64,000 nt of DNA from Siphonodentalium dalli (GCA_032622095.1 CP136066.1:227174961-227238960); one strand, 5' to 3'. Counted from the first letter of the stretch, positions 11,579 to 23,390 are shown. Numbers and translations are program-made. The notes: a model not told the origin generated them from the sequence alone.

Positions 11579-12805
11579 TTAACCCTTCCATCACTAGGGC
11601 ATCCTGAACATTTGCGAAACCATGTGTCAATGTATTATCTTATATATACGGGCCTTCCATAGGGAGCTACGCATATATAAAAGAATGTCCTAACAACAAT
11701 ATTTACATTAACCTTGTAAGCCAATTCATTCTCTTATATATTCGAGGCTTCCTATGGAAGACTCGCATATAAAAGATACTGCACTGGCACATAATACTTA
11801 TTGGTGCATTAGCTCCCGCCATGAAATGGTTAAATATCATGTGCCAACGCATTGGACTAACAACCTTTACTTTTGCCTTGGAAGCCAGTTCATTCTCGTA
11901 CATATGCGGGGTTCTCTATGGGACAGGACTTTAATGCTGCATCAGCACCCGTCCTGAAGGGGTTAAATATCATATGCCAGTGCATTATCTTATATATGCG
12001 AGTTTCCATATGGAGGCTCGCATATATAAGAGAATGCATTGGCCTAAGAACAATATTTACATTAACCTTGTAAGCCAGTGCATTCTCTTATATGTGCGAG
12101 ACTCCCTATAGGAGACTCGCATATATAAGAGAATGCATTGGCCTAAGAACAATATTTACATTAACCTTGTAAGCCAGTGCATTCTCTTATATGTGCGAGA
12201 CTCCCTACAGGAGACTCGCATATATAAGAGAATGCATTGGCCTAAGAACAATATTTACATTAACCTTGTAAGCCAGTGCATTCTCTTATATGTGCGAGAC
12301 TCCCTATTGGAGACTCGCATATATAAGAGAATGCATTGGCCTAAGAACAATATTTACATTAACCTTGTAAGCCAGTGCATTCTCTTATATGTGCGAGACT
12401 CCCTATAGGAGACTCGCATATATAAGATAATGCATTGGCCTAAGAACAATATTTACATTAACCTTGTAAGCCAGTGCATTCTCTTATATGTGCGAGACTC
12501 CCTATAGGAGACTCGCATATATAAGAGAATGATCTAGCACAGGGTCTCTAATGCTGCGTCGGCTCCCGCCATGAAAGCGTTAATGTTCGTGTGCCAGTAT
12601 ATTATGTTATATATGCTTACACGGTTAAGTTAAATATTGTTAGGCTAATGAATTCTATTTTATATGCGAGGCTCCCTATATATGACGCAATAATATACGA
12701 AATGTTGAGAAAACACTGTGCCAATGCATTCCCTTATATTATAATGGAATGCATTGGCACAGGGTTTTCTCAAAATTTCAGGAAGCTCCAATCATGAAAG
12801 GGTTA
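11579..12805. mobile_element. Cluster of TTAA-bounded MITEs with internal 99-bp satellite
   Basis: The left end is TTAA (11579-11582) followed by CCCTTCCATCACTAGGGC. Right-end-like sequences (gccatgaaa or related, then TTAA) occur at 11830, 11962, 12580 and 12802, so several copies or partial copies are joined end to end. Terminal and hairpin sequences match the MITE at 7911-8143. Open frames here simply read through the 99-bp (33-codon) unit and are not genes. Confidence 0.7.
11975..12535. repeat. 99-bp tandem array, each unit a hairpin
   Basis: 'gccagtgcattctctta' recurs at 12074, 12173, 12272, 12371 and 12470, a constant 99-bp period, with a partial unit before. Within each unit 'cattctcttatatgtgcgag' pairs with 'ctcgcatatataagagaatg' across a short loop (ctccctataggaga, a pocket of substitutions between copies). 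Units are otherwise nearly identical, so expansion looks recent. Confidence 0.9.
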
Positions 12806-12934
12806 AACTCTATACATCATATACATTTTTTTCAATTCTACATGAATATCATGATTCTGTTATAATTTCTCTGGAGTCAGTGACGTCAACTAACATGACA
12901 TTTTCGAAAACTAATAAGTGACATTAACCCTTGG

Positions 12935-13383
12935 TTAACCCTTTACCCAACAAACCGGCCAAAAACGCCCAAATAAAGCTGCAACAGCCTAAAATATCTT
13001 CGGTCTGTCTCAATAGAACCATACAAATATGGATATCATTGGAACCGGTTCATTGACCACATTGTGATGGTTACAGTTATGCCCTGTGCCAATGCATTCT
13101 CTTATATATGCGAGTCGACCATAGGTCGCCTCGCATATATAAGAGAATGCAGTGGCCTAAAAAAAATGTTACCATTTATTCTTACATTCTTTAACAATTT
13201 TAGAATGTTTTCTTACATTTTTTGAAATTTTTATAATATTTTTCTAAATTCTTTGACAATTTTATCATTGTTAATATGTGTTAAGCCAATGCATTCTCTT
13301 ATATATGCGAGGCGACCTATGGTCGACTCGCATATACAAGAGAATGCATTGGCACAGGGCTGTTCTGTTGGGTAAAGGGTTAA
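12935..13383. mobile_element. piggyBac-like MITE, second subfamily
   Basis: TTAA at 12935-12938 and 13380-13383 flanks a 441-bp element with perfect 14-bp TIRs CCCTTTACCCAACA/TGTTGGGTAAAGGG. It carries two internal hairpins of the 'atgcattctcttatatatgcgag' family (13093-13154 and 13285-13353), so it shares its interior with the neighbouring MITEs but has different ends. Confidence 0.8.
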
Positions 13384-13423
13384 GCATGCCTGAAATTTCC
13401 TATCATCAAGTTGATCATTTAGC

Positions 13424-14761
13424 TCATGGCTGTGTGAACTCCGTTACGCCGGACATTGGGGTGTTACACATATACGTTCCGATATCAACTGGGCTCACAC
13501 CCACACCTACTCCAATACTGAACACGGTACCGAGATATTCGATACCAGTGAGGCTCGTTACCATAGTAATCGAAGCTCCAATTTCAGTGGAAGGAACGTC
13601 GAGTCCTATTGACACAGCTCTAGATTGTCCGGGGATAGAGTCTATACTCTTCCAGTATCCGACATTAATTTCTGCACCGATTGATATATCGGACTTGAAT
13701 CCAAAGCATCCACCGACATAGCAGATCCCTTTCTTAGAGTGAACATCAATGGCTACTCCGACCTCCCCCATCACTGTATATCCGACCGCCGCCCCTGCAG
13801 TATAAGACAGAGATACCGTGGACCATTCGCGGTTGCTGAAACAGTCGCTGAATGTCTGAATTAGAGCGAGCCATATCTTTAGATAGTTGTACAATCCAAT
13901 GCATGCTCCGGCATGTAACACTTTGGACCCTTTCAATATGGACAGTTGTGTTGTGATAATAGGGCAACCACCATTCATGGAACTACACGTTGGGGTCTTC
14001 AGGCAGTTAATGACCTTTCCAACTCCCCTGCCATATGAGCGCTTTTCACATTGGGTTCCCGTATCAGTAGTTTTGCCGGAACACCTCGCCCAACATAAAA
14101 ATAGGACGCCGTAATAACCGGTGTTGCATTTTGGGTAACAAAGCAAGCCATTTTGATCTTCATTGGAAGCACAAACCATTCCTCTGCCAACTCCACGCCC
14201 GTAAAATTTCTTCGTGTAAATATGGACGTTTCTGCGGCATGTACAACCGTCGTTATGGTAACCAGAATTACAACCCCCACCACATTTACGTCTCCGTCCA
14301 CAAACGTTATGCCAAGGACCGCCGCATAAACCACATTTATCGTACCATGGGCAGTTCCTTACATTCCTCCCATAGATGTGTGCGTTTTTCCGACAGGTGA
14401 GGCCGTCGTTAGTATACCCCGAGTTACAGCTTTGCCAACACACAGGCCCAACTCCATAGTAACCAGACTTGCATCCCTTATAGCATAACAATCCGCTCTT
14501 CTCATAACCACTTGGGCAATAGCGGAGACCCTTGCCGATTCCCCTGCTATACGTTTTCTTTGTGCAAACCATACCGATATCCGTGGTGCGTGATGGGCAT
14601 CTGCCCCAACACACCGGCCCGACTCCGTCGTAACCAGCGTTGCATGATTTATAGCATAAAAGCCCGTTCAGATCTGGGTAGTTGTCGTAACATTTCGCGT
14701 GTGGTTTTGATTCTACGGACGCCCCTGAAACGAGAAGGAGTTGTATGCAAATGTACTTCAT
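13424..14761 (-). CDS. Secreted cysteine-rich repeat protein, unknown function
   Basis: A 445-residue ORF. The ATG at 14761 is chosen because it starts a short signal-peptide-like segment (MKYICIQLLLVSGASVES) and because everything upstream in frame is translated CT repeat. Residues about 24-75, 82-130 and 197-245 are three copies of a roughly 50-residue module, consensus GLLCY.xC..GY.GV...CW..C....D.G..C.K...Y.RG.G. A degenerate cysteine/glycine-rich copy fills 137-185. Residues about 265-432 form a separate domain rich in alternating Gly, Ser, Val and Ile, suggestive of beta structure, with few cysteines. An extracellular, disulphide-bonded product is likely. I do not recognise a named family or an enzymatic motif. 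The CDS is one exon in the window; AAACTAAG just before the ATG, after a long pyrimidine tract, could be a 3' splice site, so a 5' exon may lie further right. Confidence 0.8.
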   Translation of the reverse strand: MKYICIQLLLVSGASVESKPHAKCYDNYPDLNGLLCYKSCNAGYDGVGPVCWGRCPSRTTDIGMVCTKKTYSRGIGKGLRYCPSGYEKSGLLCYKGCKSGYYGVGPVCWQSCNSGYTNDGLTCRKNAHIYGRNVRNCPWYDKCGLCGGPWHNVCGRRRKCGGGCNSGYHNDGCTCRRNVHIYTKKFYGRGVGRGMVCASNEDQNGLLCYPKCNTGYYGVLFLCWARCSGKTTDTGTQCEKRSYGRGVGKVINCLKTPTCSSMNGGCPIITTQLSILKGSKVLHAGACIGLYNYLKIWLALIQTFSDCFSNREWSTVSLSYTAGAAVGYTVMGEVGVAIDVHSKKGICYVGGCFGFKSDISIGAEINVGYWKSIDSIPGQSRAVSIGLDVPSTEIGASITMVTSLTGIEYLGTVFSIGVGVGVSPVDIGTYMCNTPMSGVTEFTQP

Positions 14762-14768
14762 CTTAGTT

Positions 14769-14771
<3 letters not shown>

Positions 14772-14808
<37 letters not shown>

Positions 14809-15106
14809 AGAGAGGGAGAGAGAGGGGAGAGAGAGGGAGAGAGAGGGAGAGAGAGAGATAGGGAGAGAGGGGGGAGAGAGAGAGGGGAGAGAGATAGGGG
14901 GAGAGAGGGGAGAGAGAGGGGAAGAGAGGGGAGAGAGATGGTGAGAGAGAGAGGGGAGAGAGAGGGGAGAGAGGGGGAGAGAGGGAGAGAGGGGGAGAGA
15001 GAGGGAGAGAGAGAGGGGAGAGAGAGGGAGGGAGAGGGGGAGGGGAGAGGAGAAGGGAGAGGGAAGGGAGAGGGAAAGGGAGAGGGAAGGGAGAGGGAGA
15101 TAGAGA
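14772..15106. repeat. 335-bp polypurine (GA)n-type tract
   Basis: Almost uninterrupted G/A on the plus strand (C/T on the minus strand), beginning as pure (GA)n and becoming GGGA/GGGGAGA-rich. It lies 10 bp upstream of the minus-strand ATG. On the coding strand it would be a very long polypyrimidine tract. Sequences of this kind can form triplex DNA and can bind GAGA-type factors. Several open frames across it are low-complexity readings and are not genes. Confidence 0.9.
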
Positions 15107-15363
15107 TATGGGAATGTGAGAGATGTACATGTATAGCACGAGGTGGAAAGATAAAAGTTGGGACATTATTTATTTTCAAAAGTGCATAAATTATACATTA
15201 CATAGAAATCATGGATATAAGTAAAATGGATTTAGATGTTTGTCTTCTAAACCCCAATTTCTGACCCATTTTGGGGTCACTCTGATATAGAAAACTGAAT
15301 CACACTGACTCCAAACTGGGTACAATTTTGTCAGGAATGGACATAGTCATGTAACTGGCTGTC

Positions 15364-17563
15364 TTCCTGTCTGTATCACGGTGATAACAAATTAGTCCAT
15401 GTGCTGGTATAATCCCTCGTTCACCCACCCCCCCCCCCCCCCAATAACTTAACTTCCGATTTGGCGAATAACTTTATTCTTAAAACTGGATGTCAGATGA
15501 GTTTTTTATTTTGTACATTAGATCAGACGATCCTTCAATCATAACCATTCATTTTCTGGAAGTGAAATTGAAACAAAAATCTGCGATCTGAATTGGGTGG
15601 ATAACTTTATTCTTAAAACTAGGATGTCAGATGAGTTTCTTGTTTTGTGCATTATATTAGGCGATCCATGAATGTTAAGTCATTTCCTGGACCTGGAAAC
15701 ACTCTTTCGCTCATAATTTTGCGATCTGCTAATATTAGGCGTTCATTGGGTCCCAAGTTTTGAATCACTAAGTTTTAGAAGTTCATTTCGGTCAATTTCG
15801 GACATCAGATAAGTTTCTTACTTTGTGCATTAGATTAGACGATCCTTCAATCATAAACAATCATTTTATAGAACTGGAAGTGAATAACTTTATTCGTTAA
15901 ACTTGGATGTCAGATGAGTATCTTGATTTGTGCATTAGATTAGAAGACCCTTCAATAATAAACAATCATTTTCTGGAAGTGGAATTCGAACAAAAATGCG
16001 ATCAGAATTGGTTGGGGATGGCGAATAACTTTATTCTTAAAATTTGGATGTCAGATGAGTTTCTTGTTTTGTGCTTTGTGTTATGCGATCCATCAATGTT
16101 AACAGTCATTTCCTGGATCTGGGAGCAAACTTTCGCTGAGAACCTCCGTGCTTTGCATTTCAGGTAGTAATGGGAGGTGGGTAGGGTGGCGAATAACTCT
16201 TTCTTAGAACTCGAATTTCAGTAGAGCCTATTATGTGTTCAAAATTAGATTAGACAATCTTTAAAGCGTGAATTTTCAATTTCTAGAAGTGGAGGTAAAT
16301 CTGCGAACAAATTTATGTGATCTGAATTGGTTGATGGGGCGAATAACGTTTTTTTTTCCCCTACATTTCGATATTAAATAAGTTTCTCGTTTTTTTTTTT
16401 ATATTATATTAGGCGCTCATTGCATCGCAGGTGAAGATTCTCTAGGTTTAGAAGTATATTTCGGCCAAACCTCTGTGATCGGAATTTGATGTGGGGGGCG
16501 TATAACTTTATTCTTAAAACTTGGATGTCAGATGAGTTTCTTGTTTTGTGCATTATATTAGGCGATCCATGAATGTTAACAGTCATTTCCTGGATCTGGA
16601 AGCACTCTTTCCCTCAAAATGTACTGATCTGCTTATATTAGGCGCTCGTTGGATCGCAAATGCGCAATCTCTCGGTTTAGAAGTATATTTCGCTCTTTAA
16701 AAACACTTCTTCGAATATTTCCGTTATTTCGTCAAAAACTCTTCTTCAAATATCTCCGTTATTTCGTCAAAAACACTTCTTCTCATACAAAATCACCGTT
16801 ATTTAGTAAATTAACATTCTTTATAGAGTTATTGCCCTTCATATTAAATATGAAGCTAACATGCAGGGTTAGCTATACATATCTTCATTTAGTGGACAAT
16901 CCCAAGCTCGCGTGCCACGCGTGGTTGGATTGTCCATTTATTAATGACCATTTTAGGTGAGGATTGTCCGTTTATAAGTGGACAATCCTTGAAGAATTGC
17001 CTGGATCTGAATATGTTGGGGGGATGGTGGTGAATAACTTTATTCTTAAAACTTGAATGTCAGATGAATACCATTACCACCTGAAATGCATAGCACAGAG
17101 GTTCCTATAGCGAAAGTTTCACGAATTCATCTGACATCCAAGTTTTAAGACGGAAGTTATTCGCCACCCGCCCCCCCCCCCCCACCTCACATCACCACCA
17201 GAAATGCAGATAAAAAAAAATTAAGCGAAAGAGTGTTTCCAGATCCAGGAAATGACTTAACATTCATGGATCGCCTAATATAATGCACAAAATAAGAAAC
17301 TCAACTGACATCCTAGTTTTAAGAATAAAGTTATCTAACCAATTCAGATCGCAGATATTTGTTCGCAATTTCACTTCCAGAAAATGAATGGTTATGATTG
17401 AAGGATCGTCTGATCTAATGAACAAAATAAAAAACTCATCTGACATCCAAGTTTTAAGAATAAAGTTATTCGCCACATCGGAAGTTAAGTTATGTTGGGG
17501 TGGGTGCACGAGGGATCATACCAGCCCATGGACTAATTTGTTATCACCGTGATACAGACAGGA
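15364..17563. repeat. Large inverted duplication, arms about 350 bp
   Basis: Positions 15364-15720 and 17212-17563 are inverted copies (outer ends 'tcctgtctgtatcacggtga'). Shorter inverted matches continue inward, for example 'catttcaggtagtaatgg' at 16155 against 17071. The arms and centre consist of repeated units of roughly 110-130 bp containing 'aataactttattcttaaaac' and 'gatgtcagatgagtttctt'. Further copies occur at 18160-18300 and 21190-21800. No gene is visible. Long C or G runs (15427, 17169) lie in corresponding positions of the two arms. Confidence 0.75.
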
Positions 17564-17578
17564 ACGGTTCAACTAAAC

Positions 17579-17650
17579 GCAGCAAGTCCCTGGATATGCA
17601 GCAAGTCCCCGGTAAACGCAGCAAGTCCTTGGTAAATGCAGCAAGTCCCT
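17579..17650 (+). repeat. 19-20 bp minisatellite, 4 copies
   Basis: Units start at 17579, 17598, 17618 and 17638, each beginning GCAGCAAGTCC followed by 'ctggatat', 'ccggtaaac' or 'ttggtaaat'. Confidence 0.8.
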
Positions 17651-18700
17651 CTCGCCAAGTGTGGATTACGGCGGATTAGTCATGCGTGTTTACACAACGA
17701 TATGTTTAATCAGTGGAGGTGCTGATTACAAAGGGCTTTAATCGTTATACTGATAGATTATTGAAGGGAATTGGACTGAATTGTGGGACTGAATCATTGA
17801 ATGATAAAATTAAGAGTTGGATTTTTTATTGGTAAATGCAAACAAGTAACATGAGAATAGTAGAATAGCAACAAAAGAAAAATAGAGCACAGTTTTATAA
17901 ATATACATATATATAGCAGTGAGGTGAGCTGAAAGAATACTTTATTAGAATAATTATGGCCAGGTAAGGAAAGGAAAACGCAAGGTATTGAGGCATTCGT
18001 TTGGGAAGATTTTATTGAATATAAAATATTTGGATACATGTATTAAAATTGTTTTGTTTATCTCTTTTTGTTTTATTTCACTGTTTCGGTCCTTTAAAAC
18101 GTCGAATACCACACACGTCACAAGGGTAACGAGAATCAGTAAGACCCCAACACGACCCCAACCGATTCAGATCGGAGATTTTTGTTCGCAATTCCCCTTC
18201 CAGAAAATAATTGTTTATGATTGAAGGATAAAGTTATTCGCACCCCCCCCCCCCCAACCAATTCAGATCGCAGATTGAAGTCTAATCTAATGCACAAACA
18301 AGAAATTATGGCATTGGAATCCATGTAAAAACAAAGTACGCCCAAGTACAGTCACGACCTGCACTACTCAGAAACTATATGTGTTGACTTATATATGAGC
18401 GTCAATTAAGATTTAATTACCGGTACCGTTGTCAATAAATATTTATTATAACCAATTATTTACATGAAAGTTGCTTGCTGATTGTAGGGGGTGGGGTCTA
18501 CCTCTGAATTTCCTATTGCACCCACATATTTCACCCTTTCGTGGCTCCCAATTGTTCGAATGGCTCATGCCCATTCTAAATTTGGATGAAATTTTAGTTG
18601 GGGAAATTTCGCGGAGAAATGTGCGTGCCAATATGACGTCGCTGTGGATATATATATCCGTAACGTCACCTAACAGTTTACGTGAACGTGCATGCTTTTT

Positions 18701-20758
18701 GTGCCACCGCACACGCTGCGATTAAAATCGTTAGTGGGGGAAATCGCAGGTGGAGGAAAAGTGACTTGCCCGCAGACGCTATGGTATGCAGCTACGATTT
18801 TATCCACGTAATCGATCACATGATAGCAAAATGTTATATCACACTCTCCGCATTATGCAATTATATACATATATTTACATACACCTGATATCTCTTTCGA
18901 TTTCCCCATAGCGTTACAGTAGACACGCCCCTTATTCAATGCGTTCATAAACCTATGAACGTAACGTGACGTCACTTTCAATGTCGTTCATAGGTTTATG
19001 AACACATTGGTCCCGGAAATCACCGGGGATTGTCGGACATTACCGACTGCTTGAGTATCTAGTCAGCCAATACGCCAAGGATTTGATAGAAAACAATATG
19101 TAATCGAGGTTCACGATTGGATGGCTAGTGGCATCTAATCGCGAGCACGGGTGGCACGAGATGTTCGATTGACTATCAGAATGTTGATTATCATATAATC
19201 CCATATCCCATACTATGTCAAATATAGCGAATTATCGAAATATGAAATACAACGAAAAAGCGAAATATGAAAATACAGCGAAATAGCACGAAAAATCGAA
19301 ATAGGAAAATACAGCGAAATAGGGCGAAATATAGAGCGAAATATAGAAATAGGAAATTATTTTTATAAACGAAATAACGGAGATATTTGAAAAAGTGTTT
19401 TTGACAAAATAACCGACATATTTTGAGAATTGTTTTAAAGAGCGTAAGTATATAAATATAAATAATAAACGGCGGATTCAAAGTGTTCATGGGTTTTGAC
19501 CGCGATCAAAAATCAGCAAACTCCGCATGAACCCCTTCGGGGTTCATGCAGTTTGCTGAATTTTTCTCGCGGTCAAAAGCCCATGACCACATTGAAACCG
19601 CCGTTCATTTCTTATATATTTACATACCCCTAATATGTCTTCCGATTTCCCCATAGCGTTACGGTAGACACGCCCCCTTATTCAATGCGTTCATAAACCT
19701 ATGAACGTAACGTGACGTCACTTCCAATGTCGTTCATAGGTTTATGAACACATTGGTCCCGGAAATCACCGGGGATTGTCGGACAATACCCACTGCTTGA
19801 GTATCTAGTCAGCCAATACGCCAAGGATTTGATAGCAAACAATATGTAATCGAGGTTCGAAAGATCACGATTGGATGGCTAGTGGCATCTAATCGCGAGC
19901 ACGGGTGGCACGAGATGTTCGACTGACTATCATAATGTTGGTTATCATATAATCCCATATCCCATAATATGTCAAATCATAGCGAATTATCGAAATATGA
20001 AATACAACGAAAAAGCGAAATATGAAAATATAGCGAAATAGTACGAAAAATCGAAATAGGAAAATACAACGAAATAGCGAAATAGGGCGAAATATAGAAA
20101 TAGGAAATTATTTTTATAAACGAAATAACGGAGATATTTGAAAAAGTGTTTTTGACGAAATAACGGACATATTTGGAGAAGTGTTTTAAAGAGCGTAAGT
20201 ATATAAATATAAATAATAAACGGCGGATTCAACGTGGTCATGGGTTTTGACCGCGATAAAAAATCAGCAAACTCCGCATGAACCCCTTCGGGGTTCATGC
20301 AGTTTGCTGAATTTTTCTCGCGGTCAAAATCCCATGACCACATTGAAACCGCCGTTCATTTCTTATATACATGGCGTGTATCTCAATTTTCTAAACTAAC
20401 AAGTTGAACACTTGAAAGTTCAAGTTAAATTGAATATTTTGTTACATTGACATGTTTGTACCTGTCAACTCCACAGCTGCCGCAATTTCGTTTTTGTCAG
20501 TCCAAGAAGTTTGTGAACTTTGCGCCATTTTTGAATTTGTTCTTTTCGTGGTATTTACAACATGACCAGTGCGATAATGGTCATGTGACAGCTACGATCG
20601 CGCGCGTTGCCAAGGTCACGCCACGATTTTCTTGGTAAAAATAAAACAGTGCTTGATCGTTACGATTTGGCTACGATATTGTCGTGGGCATGCCCATCGG
20701 ATGCTCCACCTGCGATTTTCCCCACTTACGATTTTAATCGCAGCGTGTGCGATGGCAC
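18701..20758. mobile_element. 2.06 kb element with 54-bp inverted ends (CGCACACGCTGCGATT)
   Basis: Positions 18701-18754 and 20705-20758 are inverted copies matching at 51 of 54 positions; the core is CGCACACGCTGCGATTAAAA. The motif resembles the TIR of the Harbinger-like element at 40837 (CGCACACGATGCGAT). The flanking trinucleotides are TTT and TTA, so a 3-bp duplication is not proven. The interior contains the 745-bp tandem duplication and no transposase. Confidence 0.6.
18870..20366 (+). repeat. 745-bp tandem duplication with internal hairpins
   Basis: Unit 1 (18870-19614) and unit 2 (19615-20366) are offset by 745 bp and highly similar. Each contains the hairpin CGTTCATAAACCTATGAACG with its downstream partner, an array of 'cgaaatagcgaaatag'-type short repeats, and a foldback with about 66-bp arms around the loop 'ccccttcgggg' (19469-19605 and 20218-20355). 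An inverted relative forms the element at 32604-33058. Open frames on the minus strand (19218-19490, 19987-20343) are readings of the 'aaatagcg' repeat. Confidence 0.8.
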
Positions 20759-20766
20759 TTACTAAT

Positions 20767-21190
20767 TAATTAAACTAAATAAAAGTTTATTTAGTGATAT
20801 GACAAATATTTTAGACATTTACGAGACGAATCATGTTGTTTTCGCGATGTGGCTAACTAAAATGTGCAGTTTTACGTAATTTCCGTCATTTTCCGAATGG
20901 CATAGCAACCCGAGTCCGGTCGACAATATTTATGATTTAAGTAATGCATATTGTTCAAAGAATAAGCCATGTAATGCCTTAACGCAATGGTTACTGTCAT
21001 GCTGGCTATATGAAAAGTAACATTTTGTAATTTTAATTTAATTGCAATGACGTTCCAAGATGGCGGCCCCTCAAATTCAAGATGGCGTCGCCCCTAATTC
21101 AAGATGGCGGCGCCCATGTTCGAAAGCGAATTCAGTATAAGGACGACCAGCGCATGTGTTGCGTAGCCCAGCTGGTCGTCCTTAAAAAAA
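20767..21190. other. Non-coding, 'aagatggcg' minisatellite and a hairpin
   Basis: Positions 21057-21115 carry three copies of 'caagatggcg(g/t)cgccc' separated by 'aattcaa'-type spacers. Positions 21139-21151 and 21171-21183 form a perfect 13-bp stem (AAGGACGACCAGC) with a 19-base loop, followed by an A-run. No gene is seen. Confidence 0.55.
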
Positions 21191-23390
21191 GAAAGTTTTA
21201 AGAATAAAGTAATCCACCACCCGCCCCCAACCAATTCAGATTGCCTAATGTAATGCATAAAACAAGAAACTCGTCTGATATTCGAGTTTTAAAAATAAAG
21301 TTATTCGTCACCCTCCCCCAACTAATTGTTCGCAATACCACTTCCAGTTCCATTAAATTATTGTTTATGATTTAGGGATCGGCTAATCTAATGTTCAAAG
21401 AAAGAAACTTAACTGTGGTCCGACTTTTAAGAATAATGTTATTCGCCACCCTCCACCCCCACCTCAAATTCCGATCTCATAGATTTGTCCGAAAAGTTCT
21501 TCTAAACCCAGAGAATGTGCACTTGCGATACAACGAAGGCATCTAATACATGCATAATACAAAAATCCTAATGCACAAGAAAATAATCTGACAAAAAGTT
21601 TTATGAAAAAAGGTACCCCTTCCCAACCCTCCTAAATTCCACAATCAGTTATGTAACACTCCATCCCCCTCCCTCATCTCCACCTGACATACAGATCACA
21701 TCATTTGAGCGAAAATATGCTTCTATATCGTATGAATGTTAGAAAAAAACATGTTATGTAAACCACCCCTTCCCATATTGCAACCCAACCCACAGCATTT
21801 TGGATAAGGACTGAAAATCGTTATTCCAGATGCTTGAGATGATCATACTCTCCGTATGTGGAGCAAATAAAGACAGTATATAAACGCTACTCGCCACCGG
21901 ATGGTGATTGCTGTACAAATACTTAGTGCAAAAATCTTAATCGTGTTTATGATCAGCATGTAGAGTAACGCACCCCAATCCCTTATCTTTAGTCAATGGG
22001 CGTGCATTGTACATGTAACAATCTATCGATAGCATATGGACCCCGATCCCATTACCCCATCTTTATTCAAGGGACTTGTATTGTACATATAAAATATATG
22101 TCGATCCTATTCATCGATGGTGAAGACTGCAACTTGAACTAATATCGACCCCGATCGAGTAAACCAAATCCCATAGGTCATGACTTAGAGGCCACGACTT
22201 GTCAGGAATGCAAAGCTTTAACACAAAGCAGCAAGGCTGGTGTAACATACGTTACGTCAGACATAGGTCAGCACACATAGACATGCAATTAATTTACTGC
22301 CAGTCATTAGTGGATATATAAACCCAATATGAATCTTCTCTTAATCAGTACGGCAGCTGCTTTAGCCAGCGTCAACATCAACACCACAACACCACAAAAA
22401 AACGAACCACCCTCCAAAAGAAGGAAAAAGAAAAAGAAATGATACTTTGTAAAATGATAGATTCCTCTTTTTTTTTTTTTATGTTTCAAATAAAGGCAAA
22501 AACATGACCCTTTCGACAATACCGGGCTAGCCCCCCGAACCACTCACTCTACTCTTAATCAGTTTCGGCCCATCTATCTAATTGGCATCTGCCACGCGGT
22601 TACACAATCATCATTGTTCACTGTTTATCCACATAGATATTAGATGTCGAATAAAATTATACCAAGAACTGACTCCATTCCTTCACACAGCAGCATTATC
22701 ATTTTCTACCACTACCAACATCGTCGATCACCACCACTGCTTCACAACTGTATACGACAGTATTGCGCTCTCGGTGTGTCGACGGAAATTATAGTCTCCC
22801 AATTTGCCTCTTTGTGTCTATTTTCGACAGCAACGAACTTGGACAAGAATTTAACTTTAATGAACAAAGAAATAATTTTGCAATGTCAGGCGTTGGTGTC
22901 ATGCGCGGCTTTTCGAAATAGTATTAATCCGCATGAATCAATGCAAAGACGCGGCGCTGTCATTTTGTTGGCGCCTTGCCAAGTGATATGTAGCACGCGC
23001 CTTTTCATCACTAGTGACCAATAAGGAAATATGTAATGGCTTTTTAATGACATAATAGGGGTTTCATGTGATATAATCCTATTCACAATGAAAAAAGGGA
23101 AGGGAAAATTGCCGAATCGCTGCCACTCAAACAAACAATCAAATACTATCTTCAACTTTTGGAAATAGCAACCAAATTTGAAATCAATGAAAGGTGGAGT
23201 ATATTCATAAATACTTACATAATGAAAGGTGGAGTATATTCATAGAGTACTTACATAATGAAACTAGCAGAAGTAACGCGGGGTATGATCGCATCATGAT
23301 GCTCCTGTGAAACAGAGAAAAGGTAAATATAAGTGGTATTAAATAGACCTGTCAATTACACTGAAGCTCAATGTGACGGTATATATAATA
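21191..23390. other. Non-coding; decayed copies of the 15.4 kb repeat family
   Basis: From 21191 to about 21800, minus-orientation copies of 'gttttaagaataaagttattcgcca' recur with increasing divergence. From 21800 to 23390 there is nothing recognisable; the frames at 22644-23024 and 22886-23155 oppose each other and lack domain features. Confidence 0.45.

Noticed and set aside
12133-12408. 91-residue repetitive ORF
   Set aside because: It reads the 99-bp satellite, whose period is a multiple of three; not a protein repeat.
14762-15166. N-terminal extension of the cysteine-rich protein through the CT tract
   Set aside because: It would add 135 residues of Ser/Pro/Leu low complexity and place the signal peptide internally; the ATG at 14761 fits a secreted protein.
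19218-20343. Minus-strand ORFs rich in Phe/Tyr/Leu resembling membrane proteins
   Set aside because: Apparent hydrophobicity comes from the 'cgaaatagcgaaatag' short repeat read on the minus strand.
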